In this document: positions 1 to 7,502 of the stretch, piece by piece
Numbering within the stretch: position 1 is the first letter of the stretch
Layout: each line of letters begins with the position of its first letter
NCBI RefSeq assembly: GCF_001443045.1
Contig: NZ_LKPJ01000007.1
Span: forward strand, 1-64,000
Source: Burkholderia ambifaria
GTDB lineage: Bacteria > Pseudomonadota > Gammaproteobacteria > Burkholderiales > Burkholderiaceae
Length of the DNA: 64,000 nucleotides
Direction of reading: 5' to 3'
Translations under genes and position numbers: made by a program
The notes under the pieces: generated by a model
What the model saw: the letters and a program-made list of their open reading frames with translations, nothing else
The model's database searches: none
What the model was told of the DNA's origin: nothing

Positions 1-178
1 TTGCTGCCTATGGGTTTCTTGTTGCTCAACGCCTCATTCAAGGCGACAGTAAAAAAAACTCCGCGATCCGCGACCCATTTGCCTTACCCTCGGATTACGT
101 GCCACGCGGGTCCCCAGCGCATGCAGCGCCACGTGGCTGATTCCATCACCACGCTGCGCTGGCGTATCGCTGCATACA
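1..178. other. left-edge non-coding stretch beyond tssC
   Basis: This stretch lies downstream of the tssC stop codon and reaches the window edge. An 80-codon open frame crosses it on the plus strand, but that frame runs into the antisense of tssC and its product looks like nothing known. I see no convincing gene, hairpin or repeat. Any further T6SS genes (tssF, tssG, tssA, vgrG, tssM, tssJ) would have to lie left of the window or elsewhere. Confidence 0.5.
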
Positions 179-1783
179 TCACGCGCCGGCTCGAGCGATG
201 TCCGTTTTGTTCAGCATCCAATGCTGATTTATTGACACAGTAAGATTAGGCATCTGCGACACCAGCGACAGCCCGATATCCATCCCTTCGACCTGGAAGT
301 GCGGAACGATGAACAGCTTGATCCGGAAGAAGCCCGGGTTGTCCTCGATGTCCTCGACCGTCACCTTCGCCTCGCGCAGCGGATGCGACGCCTGCAGCTC
401 GTCGCCCGGATCCTTCATCTCGGTCACGAGCCCCTTGATCCAGTTGTTCAGCTCGAGCTCGAGCAAACGACGATCCTTGGTCGTGCCGATGTTTTCGCGC
501 TGAATCAGCTTCAGGTAGTGCGCGATGCGAGACAGCAGGAAGATGTACGGTAGCCGCGCGTTGATGCGGCTGTTCGCGGTCGCTTCCTTGGTCTCGTACA
601 GCGCCGGCTTCTGCGCCGAATTCGCGGAGAAGAAGCACGCAAAGTCGTGGTTCTTGTAGAACGACAGCGGGATGAAGCCGAGATTCGCGAACTCGAACTC
701 GCGCGTTTCCGGGATCAGCACTTCGGTCGGAATCTTCGGCTGGTAGCCGGTGCCGAGGTCGTACAGGTGAACCGGCAGGTCCTCGACCTTGCCGCCCGCC
801 TGCGGCCCGCGAATCTGCACGCACCAGCCATTGCTCACGAAGCTGCGCACCATGTTCGCCGCGAACGCGAACGACGCATTCATCCACAGGTACTTGTCGT
901 GATCGGGGCCCTTGACGGCTTCCTCGTAGTTGAACGCCCGCACCGGTGCCGTATCCTTGCCGTACGGCAGACGGCCGAGCACGCGCGGCATCGTCAGGCC
1001 GACGTAGCGCGCATCGTCGGTATCGCGGAAGCTCTTCCACTTGATGTACTCGGCACGATCGAAGTAGTTGCCGATATCCTGGATCGCGGCGACTTCCTCC
1101 ATCGACTGCTTGCCGAAGAACGCCGGCCCGACGGAGCCGATGAACGGCATGTGCGCAGCGGCCGCCACCTTCGAGATGTTGCGCAGCAGCGCGACGTCCA
1201 TCGGCGAATTCGCGAACTCGAAGTCGCTGATCATCGCGCTGATCGGCTGGCCGCCCGGCGTGTCGTATTCCTCGATGTACGTCAGGCGATACAGGCCGCT
1301 CTGGATCAGCTCCGGCGTATCCTCGAAGTCGCGCTGCAGCGCATCCTTCGACACGTCCAGCACTTCGATGCGCGCGTTCTTGCGGAAATCGGTGCGGCTC
1401 ACGAGCATCTTCAGGCCGCGCCAGCGTGCCTCGAGCGCCTGGAATGCCTGCGTATGCATCACGGCGTCGAGTTGGCGACCGATCTTCCGGTCGATCTGGC
1501 CGATATGGAAATCGAGCAGCGACTTGTCGAGGCGGTCCACCGGCTGGCGCGCGTTCGCGACGAGTTCGAGGAATGCGCCCATCCCGCGCGCGATGCGCTC
1601 GTCGGCCGATGCTTCGGACAGCATGTCGTTGTCGCGGAACGCCTCGAGCGGTCGCGCTTCGCTCACGGGTTTCAGGTTGATCTTGCTGCACAGCGACGCA
1701 TAGACGCTGTCGATATCCCCATGCGGGGCGTCCAGCACGACGGTCTCGCTCGCGCCGGCCTGCTGCGTTTCAGTGGATTTCAT
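179..1783 (-). CDS. tssC: T6SS contractile sheath large subunit TssC (VipB/EvpB/ImpD family)
   Basis: This 534-residue protein is the large sheath subunit that co-assembles with TssB around the Hcp tube in the cytoplasm and drives injection by contraction. The length and the family pattern fit: an N-terminal helical segment, a central core, and a C-terminal part ending in a beta-rich handshake region. The frame stays open for 43 codons upstream, but I place the start at the ATG giving MKSTETQQ, because the upstream residues are Arg/Ser-rich and overlap the tssB end. tssB lies 73 bases upstream on the same strand, so the pair is probably co-transcribed. No frameshift or truncation is visible. 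Confidence 0.95.
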   Translation of the reverse strand: MKSTETQQAGASETVVLDAPHGDIDSVYASLCSKINLKPVSEARPLEAFRDNDMLSEASADERIARGMGAFLELVANARQPVDRLDKSLLDFHIGQIDRKIGRQLDAVMHTQAFQALEARWRGLKMLVSRTDFRKNARIEVLDVSKDALQRDFEDTPELIQSGLYRLTYIEEYDTPGGQPISAMISDFEFANSPMDVALLRNISKVAAAAHMPFIGSVGPAFFGKQSMEEVAAIQDIGNYFDRAEYIKWKSFRDTDDARYVGLTMPRVLGRLPYGKDTAPVRAFNYEEAVKGPDHDKYLWMNASFAFAANMVRSFVSNGWCVQIRGPQAGGKVEDLPVHLYDLGTGYQPKIPTEVLIPETREFEFANLGFIPLSFYKNHDFACFFSANSAQKPALYETKEATANSRINARLPYIFLLSRIAHYLKLIQRENIGTTKDRRLLELELNNWIKGLVTEMKDPGDELQASHPLREAKVTVEDIEDNPGFFRIKLFIVPHFQVEGMDIGLSLVSQMPNLTVSINQHWMLNKTDIARAGA

Positions 1784-1856
1784 GTCGTGTCCTGTCTGCG
1801 ATCGAATCGCTACGATGTTGCGGAATGCGCTGAACGCGCGTTTTGACCAGCGTCGC

Positions 1857-2369
1857 TCACGCATGCCCTTCCGGCTGCGTCGCCGCGGTCGCGATTTGCG
1901 CGAGCTCGCCACGCAGCTTCGCGGACAGGCGGTCGTCCTTCAGCACCTTCTCGAACTCGCGACGGAACGTACCGTTGTCGAGCAGGTTCGATTTCAGGTC
2001 CCGCAGCAGATTGCGCATCGCGAGAAGCGCCTGCAACTCGGGAATCTGGCGCGCGACCTGCTCCGGCTCGAAATCCTTGATCGAGCGGAACGACAAGTTG
2101 ACCGGCAATTCCGAGCCGTCGGCGGCCAGCGTGTTGTCCGCGGCGATCCGGAGGTCCGGCGCATAGTCGGCCAGTACGGCGTCGAAGTTGTTCTTGTCGA
2201 TGTTCACCTTCTTGCGCTCGGCGAGCGGCGCCTGCTCGCGGCCGGCACTGAAATCACCGGCCACCAGCAGCTTCAGCGGCAATTCGACTTTCTTCTGCGC
2301 CCCGCCCGTATGCAGATCGAGGGTGATCGACACCCGGCTCTTCGGGATCTCTCGCTGAAAGCTATCCAA
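1857..2369 (-). CDS. tssB: T6SS contractile sheath small subunit TssB (VipA/ImpB family)
   Basis: This 170-residue protein is the small sheath subunit, which forms the TssBC heterodimer of the contractile T6SS tail. It starts MDSFQREIPKSRV and has the family features: an early beta-rich region with LKLLVAGDFS, the conserved VNLSFRSIKDFEP segment near the middle, and a C-terminal helix region ending in GHA. The length is normal for VipA. It is the first gene of the leftward tssBC unit and is divergent from tssK across a 578-base intergenic region, so the promoter presumably lies there. Confidence 0.95.
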   Translation of the reverse strand: MDSFQREIPKSRVSITLDLHTGGAQKKVELPLKLLVAGDFSAGREQAPLAERKKVNIDKNNFDAVLADYAPDLRIAADNTLAADGSELPVNLSFRSIKDFEPEQVARQIPELQALLAMRNLLRDLKSNLLDNGTFRREFEKVLKDDRLSAKLRGELAQIATAATQPEGHA

Positions 2370-2947
2370 TTCGTTCTCCTTATCTCAGGAAGCTTGAAGA
2401 CTCCGCGACACGCACCCGCAAGTCACGGGTGCACGCCGTCCGTACCGCTCACGCCGCCCCCGCAACGTGCATCGACGAACGACCGATCCGGATATTCGCG
2501 GCCCGATATCCGACTCAGGCGGCAGAAAATATCACGCCCCTTGTCGGCGAGTAAACATGAAACACGAAAAATCGGAAATTAACGACACGAATCCTTTTAT
2601 AAACAAGACTAGTCCGATTCCGCGCGACTCATCCCGACACACATACCGACACACAAACATCCCTCATCGACCACTATCAAAAAAACCCACAAAGACCACG
2701 CAATCCATTGATTTATATAAAAATTAATCCGAAAACGCGGAACGCAATATCTCCATAAAAAAACCACACCCCGCCACCCACGCCCAAGAAACACCTCTCA
2801 TCCAGCAAATCCCAAAACAAACACCCCATTTATCTCAATTTAACCGTAACACTTTTCAACAAACTCCAATAAACCTTGGTATACGAAATCAGAAAACGAT
2901 GTATAGAATCTGCGCCTCATAATTCACAAATCGGTATTGACCACACC
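2370..2947. promoter_or_regulatory. low-GC divergent intergenic region between tssB and tssK
   Basis: This stretch of 578 bases separates the two divergent T6SS arms and holds no convincing gene. It is far more AT-rich than the genes around it. From about 2,600 to 2,880 the plus strand is rich in A and C and almost lacks G. It contains AT tracts such as TTATATAAAAATTAA near 2,711. Promoters for both arms should be here. The C-rich, G-poor leader read toward tssK resembles a Rho utilisation region. The low GC also fits binding by an H-NS/Bv3F-type silencer. Both roles are inferences. Confidence 0.6.
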
Positions 2948-4297
2948 ATGCGGATCGACAAACCGCTCTGGCATGAAGGGCTGATTCTTACGCAGCAGCA
3001 TTTCCAGCAGCAGGAGCGCTGGAACGGGTTCGCGCTGCAACAACTGGCGTCGGCCGTCGCCGTATCGCCATGGGGAACGCTGAACGTCGCCGTCGACGAG
3101 GAGGCACTGTTCTCCGGCCGCCTGAAGCTGGCCCGGCTGCAATTGCGCTTCCCTGATGGCACGCCGATCGACACGACCGTCGTCGACGCATTGCCGCCCG
3201 CACGCGACCTCGTCGGCGAAATTCCCGCCGATGCCCAGACCGTCGACGTACTCGCGGCGCTGGCGCTACCCGATGCGAACGGCGGCAACTGCCGTTTCGA
3301 CGAAACGGCGCTGGCCCGCCCGCGTCGCGCGTATCGCGAGTTCGTCAAAGTGACGGACCTGAGCGGCTCGGGCGAAACCGAGATCGCCGCCGAACGCCAC
3401 GCCGTCCGGCTGCTGTTCGGCTTCGAATCGCACGCCGACGACACGGCATGCGCGATCGCACGCCTGACGCGCACGACAAGCGGGCAGTTCCAGGTCGATC
3501 GCCGATACGTCCCGCCCTGTCTGGTGCTATCCGGTCACACGCTGCATATCGAGCGCATTCAACGGATCGCCGATATCCTCGCCGCCAAAAGCGCGCTCCT
3601 CGGTGCGCGCCGCAGCGAGCGCATCGAGCAGGTGGCCGAGTACGGCGTCGCCGATGTCCAGCTCTTCTGGCTCCTGCATTGCATTCATCAGGCCTGGCCT
3701 CAGCTGCGCTTCCTCGCGTCGCATCCCGGGCAGCCGACCGATCGCCTGTACCAGGTGCTCGCACAGTTGGCCGGCTCGCTGACCACGTTCTCGACGCGCG
3801 TCTCGCTGACCGACATTCCGCCCTACGACCATGCCGGCGCCCATGACGTGTTCGCAACGCTCGAATCGCTGATCCGCGATCTGCTCGACGCGATCATCCC
3901 GTCACGCGTCGTCTCGATCGGGCTTTCACATACGACACCGACCACTTGGGTCGGCCAGTTCCGCGACGAGCGCATCGTCGAAGATGCCGCGGACTGGTAT
4001 CTGTCCGTCAATGCCGCGTTGCCGGCGTTCGAGCTGGTCGAGCAGTTTCCGCGTCTGTGCAAGATCGGCGCGCCGGATGACGTCGAGCACATCGTCAATT
4101 CCGCCGTGGCGGGGATTCCGCTCAAGACCGTGCAACGGGTACCCGGCGCCATACCGGTCCGGCTGGACAACCACTATTTCGCGCTTGACGCGCACGACGC
4201 CGCGCATGCTCGGATGCTCGCCGCGCGCGCTTGCCAGATCTATCTGCCCGCGTCGATTCCCGACGCGTCGCTCGAACTTTATGCGGTGCTGCGATGA
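2948..4297 (+). CDS. tssK: T6SS baseplate subunit TssK
   Basis: This 449-residue protein is TssK, the baseplate component linking the TssFG wedge to the TssL/TssM membrane complex. The N-terminus carries the family signature (LWHEGLILTQQHFQQQ, about residues 6-21), and the length is typical. I chose the ATG at 2,948 (MRIDKPLWHEG) because all TssK proteins begin close to this motif; the frame stays open 24 codons further upstream, into sequence without coding character. The stop overlaps the tssL start as ATGA, so the two are translationally coupled. It is the first gene of the rightward arm. Confidence 0.93.
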   Translation: MRIDKPLWHEGLILTQQHFQQQERWNGFALQQLASAVAVSPWGTLNVAVDEEALFSGRLKLARLQLRFPDGTPIDTTVVDALPPARDLVGEIPADAQTVDVLAALALPDANGGNCRFDETALARPRRAYREFVKVTDLSGSGETEIAAERHAVRLLFGFESHADDTACAIARLTRTTSGQFQVDRRYVPPCLVLSGHTLHIERIQRIADILAAKSALLGARRSERIEQVAEYGVADVQLFWLLHCIHQAWPQLRFLASHPGQPTDRLYQVLAQLAGSLTTFSTRVSLTDIPPYDHAGAHDVFATLESLIRDLLDAIIPSRVVSIGLSHTTPTTWVGQFRDERIVEDAADWYLSVNAALPAFELVEQFPRLCKIGAPDDVEHIVNSAVAGIPLKTVQRVPGAIPVRLDNHYFALDAHDAAHARMLAARACQIYLPASIPDASLELYAVLR

Positions 4298-5052
4298 TGA
4301 ATGCCGTCGTCTCCACGCGTCACGAAGCCGCGCTGCTTGCGCGCGATTCATCACCCGGTCACGCCCATCGACCTTCGATGCGCGCGCTGCTGCGCGATAC
4401 CGCATTGCTCGTCACTCACCTGTCGAACGGCGGCCAGGTCGACAACGCTGAAAACCTGCGTCAACAGTGCCGTCTGCTTGTCGCACAGTTCGCGACCGCG
4501 CTCGATGCGCAAGGCATCGCCGCGGACGTACGGGACGACGCCGTCGTCGCCCAGTGCGGGCTGATCGACGAAGCCGCACTGCGGCACTTGTCGGCTTCCG
4601 ACAAGGCGAACTGGGAATCCACGCCGCTGCAGGTCGATCGATTCGGCACGCACGACGCAGGCACGCGTATCTACGAGCGGCTCGACTACCGGATGCGCGA
4701 ACCCGCGCCGAACGTCGACCTGCTCGAATGCTATGCGGCCGTTCTCGGCCTGGGGTTCCGCGGCCGCTATGCCGCGCGCTCGGGTCCGGCTTCCGGCGCC
4801 CACGATGGTGAAGCAAAACGTCAGGCATTGATCGCCGCGCTGATTGCGCAGATCGATCAATTGCGGCCGGCGGTCCGCCCGGGGTTCGTCACGAACTGCT
4901 CCAACCCGCGACTGATCGACCGGCTCAGGCATGTGTCTCCATGGGTGGTCGCGGGCGCGGCATGCGTCATCGCGATACTCGCCTGGTTCGCATGGGATCG
5001 CATCCTCGATGCCGAACTGACCCAACTCGTCCAGAGAGCGAAACGGCCGTGA
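4294..5052 (+). CDS. tssL: T6SS inner-membrane protein TssL (DotU/IcmH family, short form)
   Basis: This 252-residue protein is a DotU-type TssL, which recruits the baseplate and partners TssM in the inner membrane. The cytoplasmic domain fills most of the protein. A single hydrophobic segment at about residues 217-234 is followed by a short periplasmic tail, the C-tail topology of the family. There is no OmpA/peptidoglycan-binding extension; that domain is on the next gene instead. It starts inside the tssK stop (ATGA; a second ATG follows immediately), and its own stop overlaps the next start as GTGA. Confidence 0.9.
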   Translation: MMNAVVSTRHEAALLARDSSPGHAHRPSMRALLRDTALLVTHLSNGGQVDNAENLRQQCRLLVAQFATALDAQGIAADVRDDAVVAQCGLIDEAALRHLSASDKANWESTPLQVDRFGTHDAGTRIYERLDYRMREPAPNVDLLECYAAVLGLGFRGRYAARSGPASGAHDGEAKRQALIAALIAQIDQLRPAVRPGFVTNCSNPRLIDRLRHVSPWVVAGAACVIAILAWFAWDRILDAELTQLVQRAKRP

Positions 5053-6827
5053 GTTCGGGCATCTTGCTCCCAACGGCGGCAACCCGCGCCGATTCCGATG
5101 CGGCACGTGCGGCCATGTCGGGCCTGGGGTACCCGTTACGTACGGTCGTGGCGCTGTCCGCGGTCCTGGCACTGGCCGTTGTTGGATGGGTTTTACCCGT
5201 CGATCGCGGCGTCATGTGGGGATGGATCGCGATCGTCGTCGCGCTTTCCGCGCTGATCGTGTGGCTGCACACGCGCAGGTTGGCGCACGCCCGCGAACGA
5301 AACGTTCACGTGATTGCACAACTGGGTGCGGCGACCGCCGACCTGCCAGTCACGCTGCGCACGAGAATGCCGCTCGCGCTCGTCACCGGTGACGGCTTGC
5401 CCGCCTTGTTCGATCGCGATACGACCCGGCCGCGTTTCGTTCACGTCGGCGACGGCGCCATCTGGTTGCGAGCCGATCGGCCTCAGGATCTTCCCCGGCT
5501 TGCCGTCGCGGTCCGCCAGTGGCGCGACGGCCATGCGCCCGATTGCGTCGTGCTGTCGGTCGCGCCAGGCGTTCATGCGAACGACGACACGCTGTCGCAG
5601 TCGCTGCGCGTGATCCGGCAGGCCGTTGCGGACGCATGCCGCATGCTCGGCACGTCGCTGCCCGGCTATGTCGCCATCTATCAGCGGCTCTCGGACGCAA
5701 ATGCCGCTGTGGAACCCGCGGCCGGCGAATCGGCGGCCCGGTGGTATGGCAAGTCGACCGGCTCGGCAATCGTCGACATGCATTGCTTCGACACGGCAAT
5801 CGACGCGGCCGAGTCGGATGCACTCCATGCCGACGGAAGTCCGGCGGCCGCGGCACGCGCCGCCGGCGTCGCATCGATGATCGGGTGGACCCGACGCGTC
5901 GTGTTAGACACGCTCGCGGATCGACGCCAGCCCGCATCGCCCTGGCCATTGTTCGGCGCCGGTTGGGTCGACCATGGCCCGGCGACGGCTCCCGGCAAGC
6001 CGTGGGAACGTGAAATTCGCAGCCGGACGGGTATCGCACCGGCCGCACTGCCTGCGTCGCCGCTGCCCTGGCCGTTGCCGCAGCCGCTGATCGACGCGAT
6101 GCCGCGCCGATCGTGGCGATCACCTCGCCGCATCGCCGTCGCGCACGTCGTCGCGATCGTTGCCTGCGCGGCAATCGCCGCCATCTGCGGAGCTGCCAAG
6201 AACAACGCTGCGTTGATGACACGTATCGGAGAGCATCTCGAACGCTACAACCGAATTCCCGCCGGACAGGACGCAGCAAAACGCGACGCGCTGCGCTCCC
6301 TCGTGTCGGACCGAGATCAGATCGACCGGTACGCGCGTGTCGGTGTTCCACTTCGGCTGTCGTTCGGCACCTACCATGGCGCGCCGCTGCTACCGGTTCT
6401 CAACGAAGCAATCGCCTCCTACAAACCGCCCCCGCCACCGCCCGCCGTCGTCACGTTGGACAGCATGTCGCTGTTCGACAGCGGCAAGGCGCAACTCAAA
6501 ACGGGCACCACGCGCGCAATGGTCGATGCGCTCGAACTGATCAAGGCCCATCCTGGTAAGCGCGTGCTCGTCGCAGGCTACGCGGACGATCAGGGTCGGC
6601 CCGATCGCAACCTGAAGCTGTCGATCGATCGCGCGTCGGCAGTGCGCGACTGGCTCGTCGAAGCTTCAGGCATCCCGCCTGCACAGTTCGCGATCCAGGG
6701 TTACGGCGATGCGCGGCCGGTCGCGAACAACGCCACGCCGGAAGGGCGGGCGAAGAATCGTCGGGTCGAGATCACGCTCGTGCCCGATACACGGGCGCCG
6801 GCCATCCCGACCGGCGTCGAGAAGTAA
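5049..6827 (+). CDS. T6SS membrane protein: TssM(ImcF)-like N-terminal part fused to an OmpA peptidoglycan-binding domain
   Basis: The protein has 592 residues from a GTG start that overlaps the tssL stop (GTGA). Two N-terminal membrane helices (about 31-50 and 55-73) are followed by a roughly 285-residue loop and a third helix (about 361-382). Residues 395-458 resemble the ImcF-related part of TssM (for example VGVPLRLSFGTYHG). After a proline stretch (460-465) comes an OmpA/MotB-like domain (466-578) with the AGYADDQG and AKNRRVEI motifs used for peptidoglycan binding. The topology copies TssM but the protein is about half its usual length of more than 1,100 residues. I infer it anchors the membrane complex to the cell wall. 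Whether it replaces TssM or supplements one encoded elsewhere cannot be seen. Confidence 0.8.
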   Translation: MSSGILLPTAATRADSDAARAAMSGLGYPLRTVVALSAVLALAVVGWVLPVDRGVMWGWIAIVVALSALIVWLHTRRLAHARERNVHVIAQLGAATADLPVTLRTRMPLALVTGDGLPALFDRDTTRPRFVHVGDGAIWLRADRPQDLPRLAVAVRQWRDGHAPDCVVLSVAPGVHANDDTLSQSLRVIRQAVADACRMLGTSLPGYVAIYQRLSDANAAVEPAAGESAARWYGKSTGSAIVDMHCFDTAIDAAESDALHADGSPAAAARAAGVASMIGWTRRVVLDTLADRRQPASPWPLFGAGWVDHGPATAPGKPWEREIRSRTGIAPAALPASPLPWPLPQPLIDAMPRRSWRSPRRIAVAHVVAIVACAAIAAICGAAKNNAALMTRIGEHLERYNRIPAGQDAAKRDALRSLVSDRDQIDRYARVGVPLRLSFGTYHGAPLLPVLNEAIASYKPPPPPPAVVTLDSMSLFDSGKAQLKTGTTRAMVDALELIKAHPGKRVLVAGYADDQGRPDRNLKLSIDRASAVRDWLVEASGIPPAQFAIQGYGDARPVANNATPEGRAKNRRVEITLVPDTRAPAIPTGVEK

Positions 6828-6841
6828 TACGCGTTTGGGTT

Positions 6842-6889
6842 CCCGGGGCAGCCGCCCCGGGTCTGTCAGCGCCGGAATCCGATTCCGGC
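6842..6889 (+). terminator. two consecutive hairpins between the OmpA hybrid gene and hcp
   Basis: CCCGGGGC (6,842-6,849) pairs with GCCCCGGG (6,854-6,861) around a 4-base loop. A second stem, GCCGGAAT (6,871-6,878) with ATTCCGGC (6,882-6,889), follows 9 bases later. Neither is followed by a clear T run. They could attenuate read-through, or protect the 5' end of a processed hcp mRNA, which would let hcp be expressed at a different level from its neighbours. Confidence 0.5.
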
Positions 6890-6921
6890 GATTCGTAGTA
6901 CGAAGAAGAAGGAGTGAACAA

Positions 6922-7407
6922 ATGGCAATTCCGGCCTACATGTGGCTCAAGGACGACGGTGGCGCGGACATCAAGGGTTCGGTCACCGTCCAGGATCGCG
7001 AGGGTAGCGTCGAACTGGTCGCGTTCGATCATGGCGTGCACATTCCGACCGACGGGAATACGGGCAAGCTGACGGGCACGCGCGTTCACAAGCCGATCAC
7101 GCTGACGAAGGAGACCGATGCATCGACGCCATACCTGTACAAGGCCGTGACGAGCGGCCAGACGCTGAAGTCGGTTGAGATCAAGTGGTACCGCATCGAT
7201 GATGCAGGCAAGGAGAAGGAATACTTCAACACGAAGCTCGACAACGTGAAGATTGTTGCAGTGAAGCCGAAGATGCTCGACGTCAAGAACCCCGACTACG
7301 AGAAGCACAACCATCTCGAAGACGTCGAACTGCGTTACGAGACGATCACGTGGTCGTACAAGGACGGCAACATCATCCACAAGGACAGCTGGAACGAACG
7401 TTCCTGA
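6922..7407 (+). CDS. hcp: T6SS tube protein Hcp
   Basis: This 161-residue protein is Hcp, which forms hexameric rings stacked into the inner tube propelled by the sheath. The N-terminus (MAIPAYMWLKDD) and the ending with YKDGNIIHKDSW are typical, as is the length. The ATG at 6,922 has a strong ribosome site, AAGGAG, 7 bases upstream, the best in this cluster, which fits high expression. It follows a double hairpin and is followed after 95 bases by tssH. It is a plain Hcp without a C-terminal effector extension. Confidence 0.95.
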   Translation: MAIPAYMWLKDDGGADIKGSVTVQDREGSVELVAFDHGVHIPTDGNTGKLTGTRVHKPITLTKETDASTPYLYKAVTSGQTLKSVEIKWYRIDDAGKEKEYFNTKLDNVKIVAVKPKMLDVKNPDYEKHNHLEDVELRYETITWSYKDGNIIHKDSWNERS

Positions 7408-7502
7408 TGGACTGAACGGCCGGCGGGATCCGTTGCGCCTGCGCGGCGTGATTCCGCCCCCTCCGGGCGCTCGCCCTCCCCCTTTCCCGATCCGTTACCG
7501 AC

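Noticed and set aside
1..243. 80-codon plus-strand frame at the left edge
   Set aside because: It overlaps the tssC end antisense, starts at the window edge with TTG, and its product has no coding character.
647..1846. Long plus-strand open frame (399 codons) inside tssC
   Set aside because: It is the antisense of a certain gene; the very high third-position GC of this genome opens such frames. Its product is Arg/Leu/His-rich without features. The same holds for the long antisense frames across tssH, glmS, FadH, EmrB and the GGDEF gene.
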